Shown in pieces: positions 62,293-64,000 of a stretch of 64,000 nt of DNA. The stretch is from Pyropia haitanensis (Eukaryota > Rhodophyta > Bangiophyceae > Bangiales > Bangiaceae). The stretch is taken from contig SDUX01000007.1 of NCBI GenBank assembly GCA_008729055.1, positions 1,288,064 to 1,352,063 of the forward strand, read 5' to 3'. The position numbers and the translations under genes are program-made. The notes under the pieces were generated by a model. That model ran no database searches and was not told the origin of the DNA. It saw only the letters and a program-made list of their open reading frames with translations. Every line of letters begins with the position of its first letter. Positions within the stretch are counted from its first letter, which is position 1.

Positions 62293-63676
62293 TGCCGCCG
62301 TCGCCACCACCGCCGTCGCCGCCGCGGTCGTCCCCGCCGCCGTCACCGCCGCCGCCGTCGTCACCGCCCGTGTCACCGGCGCGCCCAGCGTCACCGCCGC
62401 CATCGTCGCCACCCCCCTCCTGGACGCCGCCGCCCGCGTCGCGCTCCCCGTCCGCGTCACCCCCCCCGCTGACGCAGCGAATGAGCCCGTGGGGCGCGCC
62501 GCCGTCTGCGAGCCCCTCCCCCTCCCCCTCCCGCTCCCCGCGTCGCTGCCGCGAGCACTCGCGCCCCCCCCCCACCGCCACCCCCCCCCCCCACCCCCCT
62601 TTGGCTCCGCCCCCCACACGCCGCCCTCACGGTACGGCACCCCCTCCGCGGGCGGCGCGGCGCCCTCCTGGTCGCCCGCCCCCCTCGACGCGGACGACTA
62701 CCCCTGGGGCGCCGCCGCGGACGCGTCGGCCAACGCCGGCGGCGGCGTGCCGACGCCGCCCCGCGGCGGCGGCGGCGCCGCCGGGCCGCCGCCGCCCGCC
62801 GACGGGGCGGGCCCGTCCCTGGGGGAGGGGGAGCTACCCGCCGCGGCGGCGGCGCCCCCGCCGTGGCTGCCGCCCTGGCCGTCGGCGGGGGGGGGGCGGG
62901 TGACGGCGCCACGGACGCAGTGGGAGCCGCCTGGGGGGGGGGAGGGGGGGCGCGGTCGCCACCGCCGCGGCGGCGGGGCGGCCGCGGCATTCCCGCCGCC
63001 GCCGTCGGGCGGGGCACGGCGGCGGCGGCGGCGCCGCCGTCAACGCCGCCGCCGTTTCCCCGTCGGGGGGGGGCGGCTGCTGCCGCGGGCGCCCTTGTGG
63101 AGGGGGGGGCCGCGGACGTGTGCGACCTGGTGTCGCCGCCCGCCGCGGCGGCGGCCGGCTCGCGGTCGAGGCGCCGCCGGCCGCCGTCACGGTCACGGTC
63201 GCGGTCGCGGTCGCGGTCGCGGTCGCGGTTGGGGTCTCGGTCGGGAACGCCGTCCGCGTCGCCGCCCTCCTCGGTGTGCCTCTTGTCGCCGTCGGCCGCC
63301 GGCGCGTCCCGCGGCGGCGGCGGCGGCGGCGCCCCCCCCCCCCTGCGTCGCGCGGCGCGTCGGCCCCCCCCCCCCCCCCCCCGTCCCCCCGTGCGCTCCC
63401 GTCACCCGCGTCGTCGCCGGCGGCGGCGGGCGGGGCGGGGCGGCACAAGCGGCGCCCCCCCCCCCCTCGGCGGGCGCCCTCGCCGCCGCCGTCCGCGCGG
63501 CGCCCGCCCTCCACGACGCGGTCCTCGCCGCCGAGACGGTCGACGTGGAGGCGGTGGAGGCGGCGTTTGCCGCGGCGGGCGTCGCGGTCGGCCGCGGCCG
63601 CGCGGAGGGGTGGCTCGTCCGGATGGGCGTCAGCTACAAGAAGCGCCGCGGCGGGCGGTCGGGGGGGGCGGGGTGA
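60081..63676 (+). CDS. Ala/Pro-rich low-complexity protein with SUMO-interaction-like motif, frame slips at homopolymers
   Basis: I do not recognise a family. From the ATG at 60081 the frame is open for about 940 codons, mostly poly-Ala, poly-Pro and poly-Gly. Residues about 303-375 form a plausible helical SAM/HhH-like unit (ALLAFLSRRALRRAAPGLAA, then GVGGLAALRSAPRARL). VEVIELDDS (676-684) is a classic SUMO-interacting motif (V-I-x-L-D-D-S). Near the C runs at 62567-62605 the convincing reading moves to another frame (YGTPSAGGAAPSWSPAPLDADDYPWG), then near 63110 to a third (DVCDLVSPP, with an Arg-Ser tract to about 63240), then back to end VEAVEAAFAAAGVAVGRGRAEG ... YKKRRGGR at 63676. Opposite frames are equally open, so coding status is uncertain; a nuclear or chromatin protein would be a guess. 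Confidence 0.4.
63188..63230 (+). repeat. (GGTCGC)n hexanucleotide repeat
   Basis: Seven near-identical GGTCGC/GGTCAC units; in one frame they encode alternating Arg-Ser. Confidence 0.85.
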
Positions 63677-64000
63677 CGACCGCCCGAGGGGGGGGGTGGG
63701 GGGGGGGGGGGGGGGGGTTGACCGCCCGCGCCCGCGGAGCGCGGCCGCGCGGCCGCGCGGCGGCGGCAGGCGCATCGGGTGCGTGTGTGCCGCCTTTTTT
63801 TTTTTTTTTTTTGAGGGGGGGGGGGGGGGGGGCGGGCGGGGGGGAAGGGGGGGCGCCACCGCGCGCAGCCGACTGCCGTGCGCGGACGCGGCGGCCGTGC
63901 GTGGCGGGCGGGCATGGGGAGGATGACGGCACGGGCGTGCCACCGCCCGCGCGGGGCGGTCGCACGCGGGGGGGGGGGGGGGGGGGCGGGGGGGGGCCGG
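63677..64000. other. right end, homopolymer-rich
   Basis: Contains a T run of about 18 (63795-63812), several G runs of 10-20, and no gene. Confidence 0.6.

Overview
This is nuclear DNA from a very GC-rich eukaryote. Evidence: spliceosomal introns in PBDC1, TRAPPC5 and TCTP homologues, TATA boxes, eukaryote-only proteins, TA- and 8-bp-target-site DNA transposons, and no operons or Shine-Dalgarno sites. Coding DNA is saturated in Ala/Gly/Pro-rich tracts and long G or C homopolymers. A plastid-type dehydroascorbate reductase points to a photosynthetic lineage. A bangiophyte red alga (Porphyra/Pyropia type: about 65% GC, few introns) is my best guess, but that is inference; a haptophyte or other GC-rich alga is not excluded.

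Layout. 1-2.05 kb: no gene, dispersed and tandem repeats. 2.06-6.3 kb: a membrane RING-H2 ubiquitin ligase (-) and a two-exon PBDC1 homologue (+). 6.8-10.7 kb: a minus-strand coding region broken into three frames at G/C runs. 12.8-20.3 kb: DNA ligase I and a large membrane protein ending in a DHAR/GST domain. 20.5-25.8 kb: an 843-bp hAT remnant, three-exon TRAPPC5, and a block of small inverted-repeat elements. 25.8-31.9 kb: a PNP/MTA-phosphorylase, a D-amino-acid oxidase (two apparent homopolymer indels), TCTP, and an SRP54 M-domain-like protein with a mitochondrial-type N-terminus. 34-35.9 kb: a secreted Thr/Pro- and Cys-rich wall-type protein. 36-60 kb: gene-poor, transposon-rich; 45.4-52.4 kb holds a pogo-like transposon with an intact 528-aa transposase, an 836-bp element with perfect 8-bp target duplications, three 171-bp foldback MITEs and a dead Tc1/mariner copy. 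60-63.7 kb: a low-complexity Ala/Pro-rich coding region with a SUMO-interaction-like motif.

The host genes are unrelated housekeeping functions (DNA ligation, vesicle tethering, ubiquitination, ascorbate redox, nucleoside salvage, peroxisomal oxidation), as expected for a eukaryotic chromosome; they do not form a pathway. The most unusual protein is the DHAR fusion. The most decisive structural results are the transposon boundaries, read directly from inverted repeats and target-site duplications. Many apparent frameshifts lie in runs of 10 or more G/C, so gene-breaking claims should be checked against raw reads first.
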